Shown in pieces: positions 30,521-40,863 of a stretch of 64,000 bases of DNA; within the stretch, counting starts at the first letter, position 1; each line of letters begins with the position of its first letter. Source of the DNA: Nitzschia sp. DOCU1 (Eukaryota > Bacillariophyta > Bacillariophyceae > Bacillariales > Bacillariaceae); contig OX595994.1 in assembly GCA_951394045.1 (NCBI GenBank), positions 682,001 through 746,000 on the forward strand. Direction: 5' to 3'. Both the position numbers and the translations under genes were made by a program. The notes below the pieces were generated by a model. That model was given only the letters and a program-made list of their open reading frames with translations. It ran no database searches and was not told the DNA's origin.

Positions 30521-31818
30521 GGTTAATAGGAGCGTTGAGATATTTGAAATGGATTTTGCGAAATCCTTTTATACAATTGTGACTTGCGTTGCATTAGGAA
30601 AATAAGAGTAGGACTTGTTATCGAAAGAAAGGAACCCAACAATGATATCTAGCACAGCGACGCGCTTCAAACCGATGATGGGTAGCAGATGGTTGTTGTT
30701 GCTGCTTTTTTAGCATTCGTGTTTTTTTGCTGAGTGAGCTTCCCCGCATTAATACTGCGGCATTTGCCGGTATCGCGCGATACCTGGTATTACGAATGCG
30801 GTGGTGGCCGCCATGTCGTCGGTGTGCCACCACCATCCACCGAGCGACTGCCATCACCGCAATCGCTTGGTGACGATACGAGTATCGTACATACCTGGTA
30901 GAGTTGCTACGATAGCGGAAGTTCTCTCTGTCACAATTAAAGATGTCATGCGACATAACACGTGCTTTTCGAGGACTTATGCAAGAGTTCCACCTCAACC
31001 GGCCAGCGAACTCTTCGTTGCTTTGGTCTCAAAGAACACTCTTCTTCTTCGTTGGGGTTCTTTGTAAGAATGCGGGCAATCTTCTCACCGTTGTGCCGCT
31101 TCCCCTCTCCTCGTGCAAGCAAACAGCGCACTACCCCACTACCCCTTTTGATTTGCTCACGCGTCTATGGATCACTTACTACCCAGCTATGGATACTGAC
31201 TGCTACTGCTACTACTCGCATTTATCCCATGAGTATGTACATCTAATGCAAGAAGCTACCCTGAGCTGGACATCTGATGGGTCTCGTTCTTAGTTACTAG
31301 CTAGCTCTATGATATCACTGCTACTACCGTGCTACTAGCTCGTCGTGTACTTACTAGTGGTAGCACTACTAGAAGAAGGAGCTGGTGATGCTGCCATCTA
31401 CTCTCCTTCCATCGTGAGAGCTGGATACAGCATCTACCACTTCTGCTGCTGCTTTATCTCTGTTTTGTAGAATACAGTAACTACCATCTGCGACTAACGA
31501 CGAAAGTCACACTGCTGCAAACGTTGCAGCTGCCCTTCCCATTAGGTTTCCCTTTTTTCCCTCCCCCCTTTTCTCCTCCTGCCACAAAGCTCATCAACGG
31601 GACTGAAACACGAGTCATTGGAGGCAGGTTCATCAAACTTGCACGAGAGGATGATGTGACGAGAGATGTCAAAATTGAATGAAAGATAGAGATCGACACA
31701 CGCCTTGTTTTGGGATACGGTATTTAACCTTACGGCGGGAGAGAGTAAGAAGAGCATTGGAACATAGCGGCGACTTCATACAGCACAGAACCATCGATCT
31801 TGCAAAGCATCCAGCATT
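30521..31818. other. Intergenic, CTA/TAC-rich low complexity
   Basis: 1.3 kb between the divergent OCRE gene and the methyltransferase gene. It holds a perfect 16-bp palindrome GGTATCGCGCGATACC (30769-30784), two TACCTGGTA motifs (30781-30789, 30892-30900) and a CTA/TAC-rich simple tract (about 31190-31460). No convincing gene was found; frames up to 126 codons lack domains. Confidence 0.5.
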
Positions 31819-32790
31819 ATGAAAATGTCATGGTCCAAAGCTCGCGGTATTTCCACAATATTTGCAGTATTCATAGCATCACCAGGAACATCAGCCTATC
31901 ATGTGAAAAAAGAGGAGCGGCAGCCTCCTAGTATCATTCGTGAGCATACAATGCAGCCCCACTACTTCACAAGACGACGGTTCGGTGAGTTGGCCACCGT
32001 TGGTGCCGTAGGATTGTTATCAACGACGCCTCCCGCTGCCGCCATGTACACCGATCCCAAAAGCGGCATTGCACTTCCATACGAAGGCGAAATCGAGAGT
32101 GCGATCCCAATGGATTGGTCGAACGTCGAGAATCCGTTCCTGAATGCAGATGCCAAGACTCTCTTTGGCAGGTTGGATGCAAGTCCGGATTCGATCTTTT
32201 ACACCGATCCCCGATTTGTGGAGCATGTGGATGAAGGAGCTGTCCAAATCATGACAAACTACATTTCGGAAAACGCTATATCAAAAGGTGACTCTGTTTT
32301 AGACTTGTGTTCCAGTTGGACGTCACATATCACTACTAGCAAAGCGAAAGAGTTGAAACGCGTCGTCGGCCTTGGGATGAATTCGAAGGAATTGGAAGCA
32401 AACATTGCACTGACGGAGTCGACAGTTCAAGATCTGAATTCGGAACCGAAGCTTCCTTACGAAGACAAGTCGTTTGATGTTGTACTTTGCCAGCTTAGTA
32501 TTGACTACCTCACCAGGCCCTTGGAAATTCTTTCCGAAGTTGCGCGCGTCTTAAAGCCCGGGGGCAAAGTGCATATTCTTTTCAGTAACCGACTCTTCCT
32601 GAGCAAGGCGGTTGGCCTCTGGACTGGCGCTGACGATTTGGATCACACCTATTACGTCGGTTGTTATCTCCGCTTCTGTGGTGCCGGCTTTGGAAACATC
32701 AGGGCAAAGGACTTGTCGCTGCGAAAAGGACGGGACAAGCGCATTGTAGGTGACCCGGTGTACGTCGTGGCGGGGGAGAAGACTTCATAG
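31819..32790 (+). CDS. SAM-dependent methyltransferase with Tat thylakoid-lumen signal
   Basis: 323 residues. The N-terminus is multipartite. A signal-peptide-like stretch (FAVFIASPGTSA) and a plastid transit region are followed by a twin-arginine element (TRRRFGELATVGAVG) and a lumen cleavage motif (AAAM), near residues 50-76. The methyltransferase core has VLDLCSSWTSHI as motif I, GMNSKELEAN, VQDLNSEPKLPYEDKSFDVV and VARVLKPGGKV. Motif I lacks the usual GxGxG and matches the plant/cyanobacterial subgroup with a Ser-Ser-Trp motif. Substrate is unknown. A lumenal methyltransferase would need SAM there, so the location is worth testing. It lies between two OCRE genes and ends 35 bp from one. 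Confidence 0.82.
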   Translation: MKMSWSKARGISTIFAVFIASPGTSAYHVKKEERQPPSIIREHTMQPHYFTRRRFGELATVGAVGLLSTTPPAAAMYTDPKSGIALPYEGEIESAIPMDWSNVENPFLNADAKTLFGRLDASPDSIFYTDPRFVEHVDEGAVQIMTNYISENAISKGDSVLDLCSSWTSHITTSKAKELKRVVGLGMNSKELEANIALTESTVQDLNSEPKLPYEDKSFDVVLCQLSIDYLTRPLEILSEVARVLKPGGKVHILFSNRLFLSKAVGLWTGADDLDHTYYVGCYLRFCGAGFGNIRAKDLSLRKGRDKRIVGDPVYVVAGEKTS

Positions 32791-32825
32791 AGAAAAATAC
32801 AGAAGGTGGAAATGGATAGCTAAAG

Positions 32826-34628
32826 TTATTGATCATAACCAAGACCCTTGCCCTTCCCGTCTACTGCAACAGCTTCACGTTGGGGTTGGGCCATGTTCTC
32901 GATCCTTTTCCAGTCCTCCTTGATGGCTTGGGCGAGACCTGTGGACGAATTCGCAGAGGCCGAAACGCTGGACTTAGCGAGAAGCGTTTGGAAAAGCTTA
33001 TTTCCAACATTGTGAGCACCAAGAGCCACCTCTGGATCTACAGCAGCGCGCTCGGTCAGCCGAACTTCGGGGCGGTTGCCCGGCAAAACAAGCGGGGCGT
33101 ACGAATGAAGCAACCTTCGCTTCTTTGCCCTGTCTTGATACTGTATTGATTCCGGTTGTTCTTGGGGGGCTGGTGTAACTTCCGACGCCTTCCTCTTTGC
33201 TAGATTTGCCTTGTGTAGGTCGGATTGCTCTTCATGCTTTCGCAGTTGTTCCAGCGAAGCAAATTTCCTCCTGCATACCACGCAAATAGGTTGGCCGGCA
33301 CTAGTAGTGAGCACAGCAGAGGCTTTAGGATTGTTTTCATCCTTCAGGACTCGAGAAGAAAGCGCAAGCGATGCATCCTTTGCCATGTCGAGAACTTTCT
33401 GCATGACTTGGGTGCCGCTGGTGGTAGACGCTACGCTTCGAGGGAGGGAGGAACCAACGGAAAGGGCAACGCCTGGAGAACGCAACACCGCCGACTGCAG
33501 GGAGATCTGGTTGTTCCACTTTTCGACGTTCTTGATTTGCTCCTTAAGCCTTCTGTCAAGAGGTTCTTCGCTCTTGCCTCGCGACTGGCTCCGCGCCCTG
33601 GATTTGCTCTTGCTCAACTCCTTGCTTCTAATGTGGATCTGAATGTTGGGCTTTTTCGAACCTTCAGGAGACTTTGACGGCGAAGAGGTCTTCACAGGCA
33701 AACTCCCATCAGAGAAGGACGCCGATAACGGTTCAAAAACCGGGATGGCAGCGTCAGTGAGGCGAAAGTACGCCTTCCTTTTATTGCTATAGTAGAGCTT
33801 TGAGTTACAATCGTAGAAGAAGTCGCTCTTGGGCTCATAGAACATGTTGGACCGAGGGTCAAACACATAGTCACTACCGCTTGTCTCAAAGACAGGAGGC
33901 CATCTAAACTCGTTTGTGACGGCTCGGGGCATGCTGCTTCGATTGATGCTCCTCGATCTGGACGCACCAAGCTCAGAGTGCCGTGCAAAGTTGCCAACCT
34001 TGTCAACGCCCTCCGCGGAGCCACAGCGTGAACAAGACGCTTTACCCCTCGCGTTCCATAAATAACACTATATTGACAAATTTGATGATGAGTACGCGCC
34101 ATTCGAAACCCTGAATTCAACCACCATGTGATGAGAGCACCGACTTACGACTATACATCTCCATTCCTCTAGGTGTGTCTGCTGAAAAGTTGGCCGATTA
34201 TACCGGCAAGTGCTCGAAGATCTTCCTCGTCGAAACTCTTTATATCTTTTCAGGCTGAGATCGTCCTCGTGGAAAACTGGGCGTGGCGAATACAATACAA
34301 CATTAGGAGCAAAGTGAGACTCAATTCTTGGGATTCAGATTGGCGAGTGGGATTGCTCATCCTTTGTCTTGTAGTCCAAACAGGAGGACCGAGCGAGAGA
34401 GGAATAAATCTTGGAAGAAGTGTGAGCTTCAATTTAATCACCTGTTGTGATATTGTTCCCTTCATCATTGCGGGCTTTGGAAACGGAATGAACCAGACGC
34501 TCTCCCCAGCGGCTTTTTCGGTTTTGTCTAATAGGTGCCGGTGCCTCAGGATTCAAGGGCCCAGCTCTTTTCTCCATATCCATACAGGAGGACCCTTCTC
34601 CAAGCGCAGCATCAGTTTCCGCCAACAT
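32826..34628 (-). CDS. Diverged OCRE / zinc finger paralog with degenerate G-patch
   Basis: Three exons fit phase and splice signals: 34628-34442, 34276-34149 and 34067-32826 (introns of 165 and 81 bp), giving 518 residues. The first donor (GTGATT) and its phase equal those of the paralog at 28889-30520. Exon 2 contains EFRRGRSSS, matching DFRRGRSPS of the paralog. The OCRE repeat (YVFDPRSNMFYEPKSDFFYD) and the C2H2 finger (CVVCRRKFASLEQLRKHE) are kept. At the G-patch position the protein reads GAHNVGNKLFQTLLAKSS, without the glycine pattern, so that domain is probably non-functional. The downstream DWKRIENMA helix is retained. Likely nuclear, with altered binding partners. Confidence 0.78.
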
Positions 34629-35384
34629 GATGTGACAAACAAGGAGACCCGATTGAGTTGTTCAGGGTCGTCTTGGTTTGTTGTTGTTATTCTTGTTGTT
34701 GTTGTTTTATGGCTAATGAGAAGAGGCTGCCGACTGCTTCAGAAACGGGCCATATGCTTAGCGGCCAGTGCAGTACAATTTCCACGGATAATCCCCGTAC
34801 CTGGTCGAAGGTAGGCCCGAAAGAGGGTTCCGAAGGCAGCGATTATCGCGGCAGCAAGCGGCGAAAACACAACAAGCTCAATCGTAGCGAAATGTACAGC
34901 TCAGTACTGTGTAAATAGCGGTCCGAGGGAATCGGAATTCTGTCCGCGCGCATGGTAAACAACACGCACTTCCTTGTCAGCGACGTAGAAATGGAGTCAT
35001 GCATTGGATAATCAGAGAGAACCAGAATAGCTGCGACAAAATTTGTGTTCCACGGTCTTCCTCGATTTCCTATGATAAAATGAAGTTCAGCGCCTCACCG
35101 GCTATGGAAGGTTGCAGATAGTTCACACTGAACTGTTCCTTCCACTATTCTCCTCAACACAAAAGAAGTGCACTAAAGTACTTACCAGGTATTTAATTTA
35201 AAAGGAGTGGTGTCAGATGAATGGGTATTTATGTGCGTACGCTATGGCGCCGGCGACGAAAGTGTACCTCTATGTATTAACAACCAAAAGAGTACCGGTA
35301 GTATCATAATAATATGTTACGTTGTTGCTAGCATACCAGGTATGATACAAGGTAAGGACGGGTGATGAGGCATACTACTCAGTG
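34629..35384. other. Intergenic with repeated TACCAGGTA motifs
   Basis: About 755 bp without a recognised gene. It contains two TACCAGGTA sites (35183-35191 and 35334-35342) and TACCGGTA (35293-35300). Confidence 0.4.
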
Positions 35385-35387
35385 TTA

Positions 35388-36185
35388 GGCTGTCCCTTAC
35401 AGTGCGCGAGAACGAGAACGAGAAGCGCATTTTTGTTTCTCGTTCTCGCGCGCACCGTCCTTACAAGGCCTTCTCCGAGAACGAGAAGCAAAAAACTTCT
35501 CGCGGAGACTAAATAAGCTCCATGTTCAGCGCAGCGCAGCGTAGCGAGCGAGAAGAGGCCTCTCTTCTCGCTGAACGAGAAGTTCAGCGAGAAGTGCATT
35601 TTGGGAATCCTGTTAGTCAGTCACACACAATTACCACTATTCATCACGACACAACCTCCTTCCGTTGCTATGATACCCTTTGCTCAAATGTGTTCATGGA
35701 GCACGAACATCAGAAGGCTGGAAGACTTCATTTAGACTTAATTTTAATTCAATAGCCATTATCCATTAGACTTCGTTTTCACCGGAGACATCCGTGGAGC
35801 TCATTGTTTAGGCAAGAAAGCACAGGGTTTGTTGTCACTTTCATCATCCTCTTCCCGCCGAAAAACTGAGTCTTACTACCTGATTGAATCTTACCATCAG
35901 TTCTCTTTCAGGTATCATTCTTCTTTTTTATATGGTTGTAAATGTTTTATTGTGATTAAGTGCCTCGCCAGGATTGTTACTACCATGGCAATGACGGTGA
36001 AAGGAGGATGTGACGGATTTGACAAGATATTGTCGGACCCGTCTGACCCAATTATGACCCATTCGACTTCTCTTCTAGTTCTCGTGAACTGTAAGGAAGG
36101 ACGGACGAGAAAGGCTCCGAGAACGAGAAAGCGCGCTTCTCGCGCAAATTCTCGTTCTCGTTCTCGCTCACTGTAAGGAACGGCC
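35388..36185. mobile_element. Harbinger-type MITE (non-autonomous)
   Basis: 798 bp with terminal inverted repeats of about 40 bp: left GGCTGTCCCTTACAGTG, right (reverse complement) GGCCGTTCCTTACAGTG, both continuing into CGAGAACGAGAACGAGAA. It is flanked by TTA on both sides (35385-35387, 36186-36188), the 3-bp target duplication of PIF/Harbinger elements. Subterminal CTCGTTCTCG motifs are repeated in both orientations. No transposase is encoded. Confidence 0.8.
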
Positions 36186-36444
36186 TTAGAAGCTACGACG
36201 TATATAGTCAACGCAGCGAAGAGCGCTCTCTCTAGTGGTATCGTAGTATTATCCGTAGTAGTAGTATGGTAGTTGTCTTTGTTGGTATCATCTTCTGCTC
36301 TTGACCCGCCTTGAGCTGCATCGCGATCGCGAAAGTTGTACGCAGAGTTAAATTCAACGAGAGCCAGAGTGATAGTGTGGAGTCAAGCAAACTTGAAACT
36401 CCATAAAAGCCTTTATTCCTTGTTGTCGTGGCACAATCAAACTA

Positions 36445-38508
36445 TTATTGTCCAAACAGCTGCTTGTCCATAAGCTGCCGAAACACACCTTGTGAATCCT
36501 GCACGAGCGTATCGAAAGTTCCTATTTCCGCCACTTTTCCGTCGCGCAAAACCGCAATTGCATCGGCGTTGCGAATGGTCGATAAGCGATGGGCAATCAT
36601 AATAACAGTTCGTCCCTTACAAGCGGTGTCAATGGCTTTCTGAACCTGCGCCTCGGAATTTGCATCCAAAGCACTGGTTGCTTCATCAAATATCACGATA
36701 GGTGGATTCTTCAGAATGCAACGTGCCACTGCCACTCTCTGCTTCTGACCACCCGAAAGCTGAGTACCACGAGGACCCACAACGGTCTGAAGTCCATCGG
36801 GAAACTTATCAGCAAAGTCCAAGACAAAAGCAAGACGAGCGGCTTCCCGAACTTGTTCTTTCGTAGCATGCGGAGAACCGTATCGAATGTTGGCTTCAAT
36901 GGTCGTGGGAAATAAGAGTGGCTCCTGAACAACAATTCCGACGTTACCACGAACTTCTTGTGGCTCCATATCACGGATAAAGGTATTGTCAAGTCGAATT
37001 GTTCCGCCTTGTGGGTCATAGAGTCGGGTGAGAAGCGACGAAATCGTCGATTTGCCTGCACCACTTCCTCCTACCAAGGCCAACACTTGGCCAGCACGGA
37101 TCGAAAGGTTGAGTCCGTCCAACACGTTGCAGTCTGGGCGTGTGGGATAAGAGAACGTCACATTTTCAAAATGAACTGACATTGGGACTAGATCTTTGGC
37201 GACATCGGAGGAGCAAAATGGAGACGCTCCCACCTCACGCATTTCAAATGACTCGTCGTCCATCTGTACAGTGCTTCCCATACCGTCAAAGCAACTTCCC
37301 TTGGAGCTGCTGATTCTAGTACCATCGTCTTCAGCAGTCCATAGGATTTCGTTCTCAGGAGGATCTTCAATGCGCGGTGGTGGTATCAAGGGTTCCCGGT
37401 CTACAATCTCATAGACTCGACTGCCCGCGGCGACAGCTTTCATAAGATCAATGTACTGGCTTGAGATTCCACTGACATTGGCTCCCATCATGGAGGCGTA
37501 CATTACAAAGCTCGCCAAGTCGCCTGGTGAGAGAACTCCATGCTTCACCAACGACCCCCCAAAACCCAGCACGCACAATAATGCAAAGTTCATGACCAGC
37601 TGGGTGGCGCTTCCAAACAGTGCCCTAAGCTTGATGTTCTTGATGGCTTCTCCATGAGCTTGATTGATTGCTCGATTGTATTGCTGGGATTCCCAGGATT
37701 CCGCGACAAACTGGTGCACCGTTCGAATGCAGGTCAGAGCTTGCTCTGCCAGGGACGTGGCGGATGCATGCAACTCACGGACTTTCTTGTGCCTTTCCCT
37801 CATGTGACGCCCAATGATTCGTGCACCAATAGCCATTGGAGGTAAGATTGCCACGGAAACCAGTGCCAAAAAGGATGAAGTGTAAAACAACATAAAGACG
37901 GCGCCAGTGGCCATAACCACATTCCGTAGCAAGCCGAGTGCTTGGTCAGTTACCGCAGACTGAACCATCTCGGCATCAACAGAAAGTCGTGATATCAAGT
38001 CGCCCTGGTTCATGGAATCGAAATAAGCAGCATCTTGAGAAAGAATTGCCGCATACAATTTTCGACGGAGACGAGCCACTAGTCGATGTCCAGCTTGGGC
38101 TTGCCATACGGTCCGAAAGAACCCAGCAATTCCGGATAGGGTCATAGCTCCTAAGAGACCCAGTAATAGACGCATGGGCGACTCGCCCGATGAGTCTTCA
38201 TCATCATTTAGCGAGAGGTCAATTATCTTGCCTGCGTAGCTTGGAATTGACAACGACACAGCCGAGCTGAATGCCATGGTAATCATCGCAAAGACCACAA
38301 GGTGGCGTTCAGGCCGAGCAAGTTCATACAGCCGCGTCAAAATGGCCACAGTTTGGGCCTTGGAAACCTCAGGGATCAACTTTTTCGTTGGTGAAGGGGT
38401 AGGAGTGTCATCGTCAGAGCTCTCCACAGTGGCAACACGGTGATAGTCAGACCGCTTGCTATATCTTTGGATAGATGACGAGGATGGCATTTTGGCAGCG
38501 GGCACCAT
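36445..38508 (-). CDS. ABCB-type half-transporter
   Basis: 687 residues from the first in-frame ATG. One transmembrane domain of about six helices (from VVFAMITMAFSSAVSLSIPS) is followed by one nucleotide-binding domain with Walker A GGSGAGKS, signature LSGGQKQR, Walker B IVIFDEATSALD and the H-loop AHRLST. A hydrophilic insert of about 90 residues lies between the two. This half-size layout resembles mitochondrial ABCB8/ABCB10 and TAP-like transporters, which work as dimers. The substrate is unknown. The frame stays open upstream to a possible splice acceptor (CAG at about 38562-38564), so a further 5' exon with a targeting peptide is possible. Confidence 0.88.
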   Translation of the reverse strand: MVPAAKMPSSSSIQRYSKRSDYHRVATVESSDDDTPTPSPTKKLIPEVSKAQTVAILTRLYELARPERHLVVFAMITMAFSSAVSLSIPSYAGKIIDLSLNDDEDSSGESPMRLLLGLLGAMTLSGIAGFFRTVWQAQAGHRLVARLRRKLYAAILSQDAAYFDSMNQGDLISRLSVDAEMVQSAVTDQALGLLRNVVMATGAVFMLFYTSSFLALVSVAILPPMAIGARIIGRHMRERHKKVRELHASATSLAEQALTCIRTVHQFVAESWESQQYNRAINQAHGEAIKNIKLRALFGSATQLVMNFALLCVLGFGGSLVKHGVLSPGDLASFVMYASMMGANVSGISSQYIDLMKAVAAGSRVYEIVDREPLIPPPRIEDPPENEILWTAEDDGTRISSSKGSCFDGMGSTVQMDDESFEMREVGASPFCSSDVAKDLVPMSVHFENVTFSYPTRPDCNVLDGLNLSIRAGQVLALVGGSGAGKSTISSLLTRLYDPQGGTIRLDNTFIRDMEPQEVRGNVGIVVQEPLLFPTTIEANIRYGSPHATKEQVREAARLAFVLDFADKFPDGLQTVVGPRGTQLSGGQKQRVAVARCILKNPPIVIFDEATSALDANSEAQVQKAIDTACKGRTVIMIAHRLSTIRNADAIAVLRDGKVAEIGTFDTLVQDSQGVFRQLMDKQLFGQ

Positions 38509-39017
38509 TCGTATCCAGGTGGACAGTAGAATCAGGAAAAGCACGCCTCTGTCAAACCTGTAAACACAAGGTCTACATTATGAACAGATCCCATGATTGG
38601 CGGGCGAGAAGTGCAATATTCGATTCTGTTCCATGTTCGATTTGAGTCTTTGACGATGATGGTTGCCGAAACCCGCCGAGCCCTTTCGAGTTTATTGCTT
38701 TTGGCTCTTCGATGCAGCGACGGCGAAATAACGTGCCGACAGTTAGTCATGTTAGTCTTATCATGAGTATGGTATGTTCTTATGTATTATAGTTCGTATG
38801 CATACCATTACGAAATTTCCGGTTGCATCGACTAATTGGAGCCGCAAATCAGTCTCGCACCCCTCGCTCCCGGGCCATCAAAAGAGAGCACGATGACATA
38901 GCGTGTCTTTTTGTTACACTTGTGCTGCCACTGGACCATTATTCCGCTACCGTCTACCTTGGTTTGCATCGGCAATCCAAATTGATTGAATTTATATAGT
39001 GAGACCCACGAGGCACC
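38509..39017. promoter_or_regulatory. Divergent region between the ABC transporter and RWDD1-like genes
   Basis: 509 bp. It may hold an unrecognised first exon of the ABC transporter (a 72-codon minus-strand frame, 38750-38532, precedes it). No known motif was assigned. Confidence 0.4.
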
Positions 39018-40288
39018 ATGTCGGATCACTGCGAAGAGCAAGAAATGGAGGCCGAGGCTTTGACTGCCATTTTTGACGATTGCCTCGAGATCGTCCAATC
39101 GTCGCAGCCATTCGAATGGGCCGTAAGTTTGTGGCCAGAGCAGCATTCTCCCGAGGAAAATCATGTGGGAATCAAGCTTATTGCCAAGATTCCGTTGGAC
39201 TATCCCGAGACATCGCTGCCGGAGCTTGACATTGAACTCTTGAAGGGCTTGACTGCGGAGCACCGGGACGATCTTTTGGCAATGGCGAGGGAGGAAGCTG
39301 AAGCCAATCTGGGGCTACCGTCAATCTTTGCTGTGTGCGAACGACTGCGAGAGTGGCTTGCTGAGAATAACGTCAAGGGTATGGACGATGTGTCAATGTA
39401 CGCGCAGATGATGAGGCGAGAGAAGGAGAAAGAAAAAGAATCGGTGAGTGCTGATTGGGCTGGCTTTTTGTCATGGCTTGCTAGATCTTGTTGTCTGGCT
39501 CTATCATTTGCATGCGCGGAGAGACGAATCTTTTGATTCGGTTATATCCAGGTTGGAGTGTTCTATCCTTCAATTCGTGGTTTGCTCTTGCGCAAGAAGG
39601 AAGTTGGCCGCAGACAAGATCCCGCGAGGTGTCAGATGGTTGTTTTGCGTCGCCGTCAAGGCGATACGAAATGCTTTACGATCTTGTGGGATAATTTCTG
39701 CGTCACATTCGATGGATTGTGCTTTGGTTGAGGTCGTCTTTTATTGATGTATGCCACTCACTGTTGCTCCGTGTTTTCCTTGAATTGCATTGCTTGGAAT
39801 GCGATCGTGTTTCGACGCTACAGCAAAAGGCCAAACAAGCATTCGAAGCACAAAAGCAAGTGGAAGAAATGACAGAGGCTGAAAGCGAGGAACTTGCAGT
39901 GCGAAAACGTCGCGCTGAGGGTACCCCGGTTACAACTGAAACGTTCAACACGTGGAAGGCCAAATTTGAGGCGGAAATGAAACAGCAAAGGGAACAAGAG
40001 GCCGCCGAGGCGACCTCCGATGGCAAGAAGAAGAAGGACAAAGTAGTAGACAAGTCAGGTCGGTTAACGGGTCATGCCCAGTTCAGCGACAAGACGGGCA
40101 CGTTCAATCTCGAAGCGATGGAGGCTGCGGCTGAAAATGCCGAGCGCGATGAGGATGAGGAAGACGAGGACGAGGATAACTTGGCGGAAAATGTCAATGA
40201 AGAGCTCTTTGACGTTGATGATGACGATCTCGATGACCTAGATTTCGACGACGATGAGGAGGACGAGGAAGAAGAACCAGACATTTAA
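39018..40288 (+). CDS. RWD-domain protein, RWDD1/DFRP2-like
   Basis: Two exons: 39018-39443 and 39824-40288, with a 380-bp intron (GTGAGT donor), giving 296 residues. The N-terminal RWD domain (about residues 1-115) begins EEQEMEAEALTAIFDD, as in GCN2, RWDD1 and Gir2, with IPLDYPETSLPELDIE. A charged coiled-coil-like region follows, then the RWDD1/DFRP2 signature GTPVTTETFNTWKAKFEAEM and a very acidic C-terminus. In yeast and animals these proteins bind DRG-family GTPases and modulate ribosome-linked GCN1/GCN2 signalling (family knowledge). Predicted to be cytosolic. Confidence 0.85.
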
Positions 40289-40863
40289 TAGTCGCGGACG
40301 CAGGACAACGACCTGCAGTACGCCGACACTACTCCTTACAAGTTAATAACAATGTATCAGTTATGCTTGCCCTTATTTATGATACAGCCAATTACTTGAA
40401 TTTTCGCCTTCGGTGGTCTGACAACCCGGTGGTCGTACTCCAGAGTACTAGATTCCAGAGAGTGTTGTACTGCAGAAATATTTCTAGGTAGTTGGCTCTT
40501 AGACAACTAATGGCTGGTCAAAAGTAGAACAGCATTAGAAGATAGAATACTTTTTAAAACATAATCATCTCGATTCTTCAATACTCCTATCTACTCTTGG
40601 CAACTGTACCTGGAAGATTAACGTGCCCGGTCGGATCAAATCGACTTCATGGACCTTCAATGGCACCCGCCGCCACCTCTTTCCTAATGTAGTCCATGGA
40701 GTCGCTTGCGCCTTTCCGAGCCACACGATTGGAAGATCTTTCGTATGTGGCTATCCCGATACGCGTCGTTGTGGCACCCATGATGGTTCTCGCGACAGTA
40801 AAAGACGGGGCAAGATCATCAACAAAGATTGGACAACAAATCGAATAACAACTGTCGATCAAG
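40289..40863. promoter_or_regulatory. Intergenic region upstream of methionyl-tRNA synthetase
   Basis: 575 bp between the RWDD1-like stop and the MetRS ATG. No gene was recognised. An open frame at 40623-40871 has no domain features. Confidence 0.4.

Noticed and set aside
31190..31460. CTA/TAC-rich tract considered as a microsatellite locus
   Set aside because: Compositionally biased, but no regular unit long enough to call; noted only as low complexity.
34068..34120. Separate small gene upstream of the second OCRE gene
   Set aside because: The frames at 34149-34276 and 34442-34628 join by phase-compatible splicing to the OCRE gene and match the paralog (EFRRGRSSS), so they are its first exons.
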